From NCBI GenBank assembly GCA_002369195.1, contig DFEW01000083.1, positions 1 to 6,260 on the forward strand: 6,260 bases of DNA, in the 5' to 3' direction. Below are positions 5,256-6,260 of the stretch, piece after piece. Made by a program: the position numbers and the translations under genes. Every line of letters starts with the position of its first letter. Positions within the stretch are counted from its first letter, which is position 1. The notes under the pieces are model-generated. The model saw nothing but the letters and a program-made list of their open reading frames with translations, was not told the DNA's origin and searched no databases. The stretch comes from Christensenella sp. UBA3792. GTDB lineage: Bacteria > Bacillota > Clostridia > Christensenellales > CAG-138.

Positions 5256-6260
5256 TCCGTTCGCTGCACCGGCGGTTTCTCTGGAACGCATACCTCTGGG
5301 CATGCGTGTTCGTGCTCATCGTCATGCTGGTTACGCTCGGCGCGCTCGTGCATTACATCGACGGGATCATCGCGGATACGCTCACGAATACGCTCCGCCT
5401 TGCGGAGAGCGATCCGGACAGCACGGTTACGAGCAGGAGCCGCCTGCCGTCGTACCTTGTCGAGGTGCAGCAGGCGTCGATCGATCTGCACGCAACGAAG
5501 CTTGCGGACGGAGATGCGCTCGTGTTTTTGCGCGGCGAACGCAACGACTGGAGCGAGGAAGTGATTCGCGACACGGCGGAGGAGATGCTGGAGAGCACGC
5601 GAAAGATCGGCATTCTGCGCCACGACTCGCTGTGCTACAAGGTCGACCGGAGCGGACCGGTGATCCGCATCGCGGCGGTCGAGTACGACGGCTACCGCGC
5701 GTTTCTGCTGCGCATCGTGCAATGGGGCATGCTGCTCTATACGGTGATCTGCGGCGCGCTGTTTCTGCTGCTGAAGCTTGCGGAGATCCGCCTGCTGCGC
5801 CCTGCCGAACGCGCATGGGAACTGCAGGAACGGTTCGTGGGCGATGCCTCGCATGAGATGAAAACGCCGCTTGCGATCATCCTGTCGAATGCGGAGCTCG
5901 GCGTCAGCGAGCAGCCGCAGGAGACGGAACACCGCTTCTCGGTCATCGTCAGCGAAGCGCAGCGCATGAAGCTGCTGATCACGCAGATGCTCGAAACCGC
6001 GCGCCTCGAAAGCGCGGCGGCAAAGCGGCGCGGCTGGACGGTCTTTTCGCTGAGCGACGCGGTCACCGAAAGCGCGCTGCTGTTCGAGGAACCGCTGTAT
6101 GAGAAGCGCATTTCGCTCACATACGACATCGACGACGGGCTCAACGTGCTCGGCGACGAGGCGGTGCTCAAGCAGATCATGAACATCCTTTTGGAGAACG
6201 CGAAGAAGTATACGCCGAACGGGAACAAGGTCGCCGTCAGCGCCAAGCGCATCTTCTCGC
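5252..6260 (+). CDS. Sensor histidine kinase, 3' end beyond window
   Basis: This is a membrane sensor kinase partnered with the upstream regulator. ATG at 5252 overlaps the regulator's stop (ATGA), with AGGA (5242-5245) six bases upstream, which implies translational coupling. The window holds 336 residues. TM1 spans about 9-33, an extracytoplasmic segment of about 120 residues spans 34-152, and TM2 spans about 154-173. The dimerisation/phosphoacceptor domain (about 192-256) carries the H-box FVGDASHEMKTPL with phosphorylatable H201. The ATPase domain follows; its N-box reads NILLENAKKYT, with the likely Mg-binding N316. The G-boxes would lie past the window end. Only about 18 residues separate TM2 from the H-box domain, too few for a HAMP domain. 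The external domain shows no motif I recognise and only one cysteine (C144 region, LCYK), so the signal is unknown. The truncation comes from the window boundary, not from a mutation. Confidence 0.94.
   Translation, partial: MIRSLHRRFLWNAYLWACVFVLIVMLVTLGALVHYIDGIIADTLTNTLRLAESDPDSTVTSRSRLPSYLVEVQQASIDLHATKLADGDALVFLRGERNDWSEEVIRDTAEEMLESTRKIGILRHDSLCYKVDRSGPVIRIAAVEYDGYRAFLLRIVQWGMLLYTVICGALFLLLKLAEIRLLRPAERAWELQERFVGDASHEMKTPLAIILSNAELGVSEQPQETEHRFSVIVSEAQRMKLLITQMLETARLESAAAKRRGWTVFSLSDAVTESALLFEEPLYEKRISLTYDIDDGLNVLGDEAVLKQIMNILLENAKKYTPNGNKVAVSAKRIFS

Noticed and set aside
4416..5303. Antisense open frame of 295 codons over the response regulator
   Set aside because: It lies opposite a regulator with all active-site residues intact; the composition is a shadow and no start signals are seen.
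5231..5932. Antisense open frame of 233 codons over the kinase
   Set aside because: The plus-strand frame from 5252 has TM segments and an H-box; the reverse frame is Arg/His/Gln-rich with no motif.
1..6260. CRISPR array, tRNA/rRNA genes, insertion sequence or phage genes
   Set aside because: No regularly spaced direct repeats, no tRNA cloverleaf with TTCGA arm, and no transposase or integrase motifs were found on either strand.

Overview
The window looks like chromosomal DNA from a GC-rich member of the Bacillota, most likely class Clostridia. The grounds are a tRNA-sensing T-box leader in front of an aminoacyl-tRNA synthetase gene, strong GGAGG-type ribosome binding sites, sigma-A-like promoters in AT-rich gaps, and intergenic repeats of a kind I associate with gut Clostridia. 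No species can be named from the sequence alone. Nothing here looks like phage, plasmid or transposase DNA.

Layout. Positions 1-232 hold no gene: they contain degenerate palindromic repeats and, at 187-218, an intrinsic terminator read on the minus strand. A minus-strand gene (233-874) encodes a 213-residue protein with about six membrane segments and no recognised family. It has its own ribosome binding site and extended -10 promoter. The divergent gap 875-1290 is shared between that promoter and the promoter plus T-box leader of ileS. The leader can be read almost base by base: specifier codon ATC (Ile), AGTA loop-E motif, apical motifs, stems II and III, T-box sequence, and competing antiterminator and terminator. 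ileS (1291-4401) encodes a complete 1036-residue isoleucyl-tRNA synthetase of the long, eukaryote-like (type 2) kind. A 179-bp gap with three GC-rich hairpins follows. Then comes a two-component pair in the same direction: an OmpR-type response regulator (4581-5255) and a membrane sensor histidine kinase that starts inside the regulator's stop codon (ATGA) and runs off the window end at 6260.

How it works together. ileS is controlled by the charging state of tRNA-Ile: uncharged tRNA stabilises the antiterminator, and charged tRNA lets the terminator form before the start codon. The kinase and regulator form one translationally coupled signalling unit whose signal and targets cannot be told from this window. 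I see no U-rich terminator after ileS and no convincing promoter before the regulator, so read-through from ileS is possible but unproven. The window is mostly ordinary core genome. The points most worth a second look are the two intergenic regions that share hairpin elements, the orphan membrane protein with its own transcription signals, the HAMP-less kinase, and the combination of a T-box with a type 2 IleRS.
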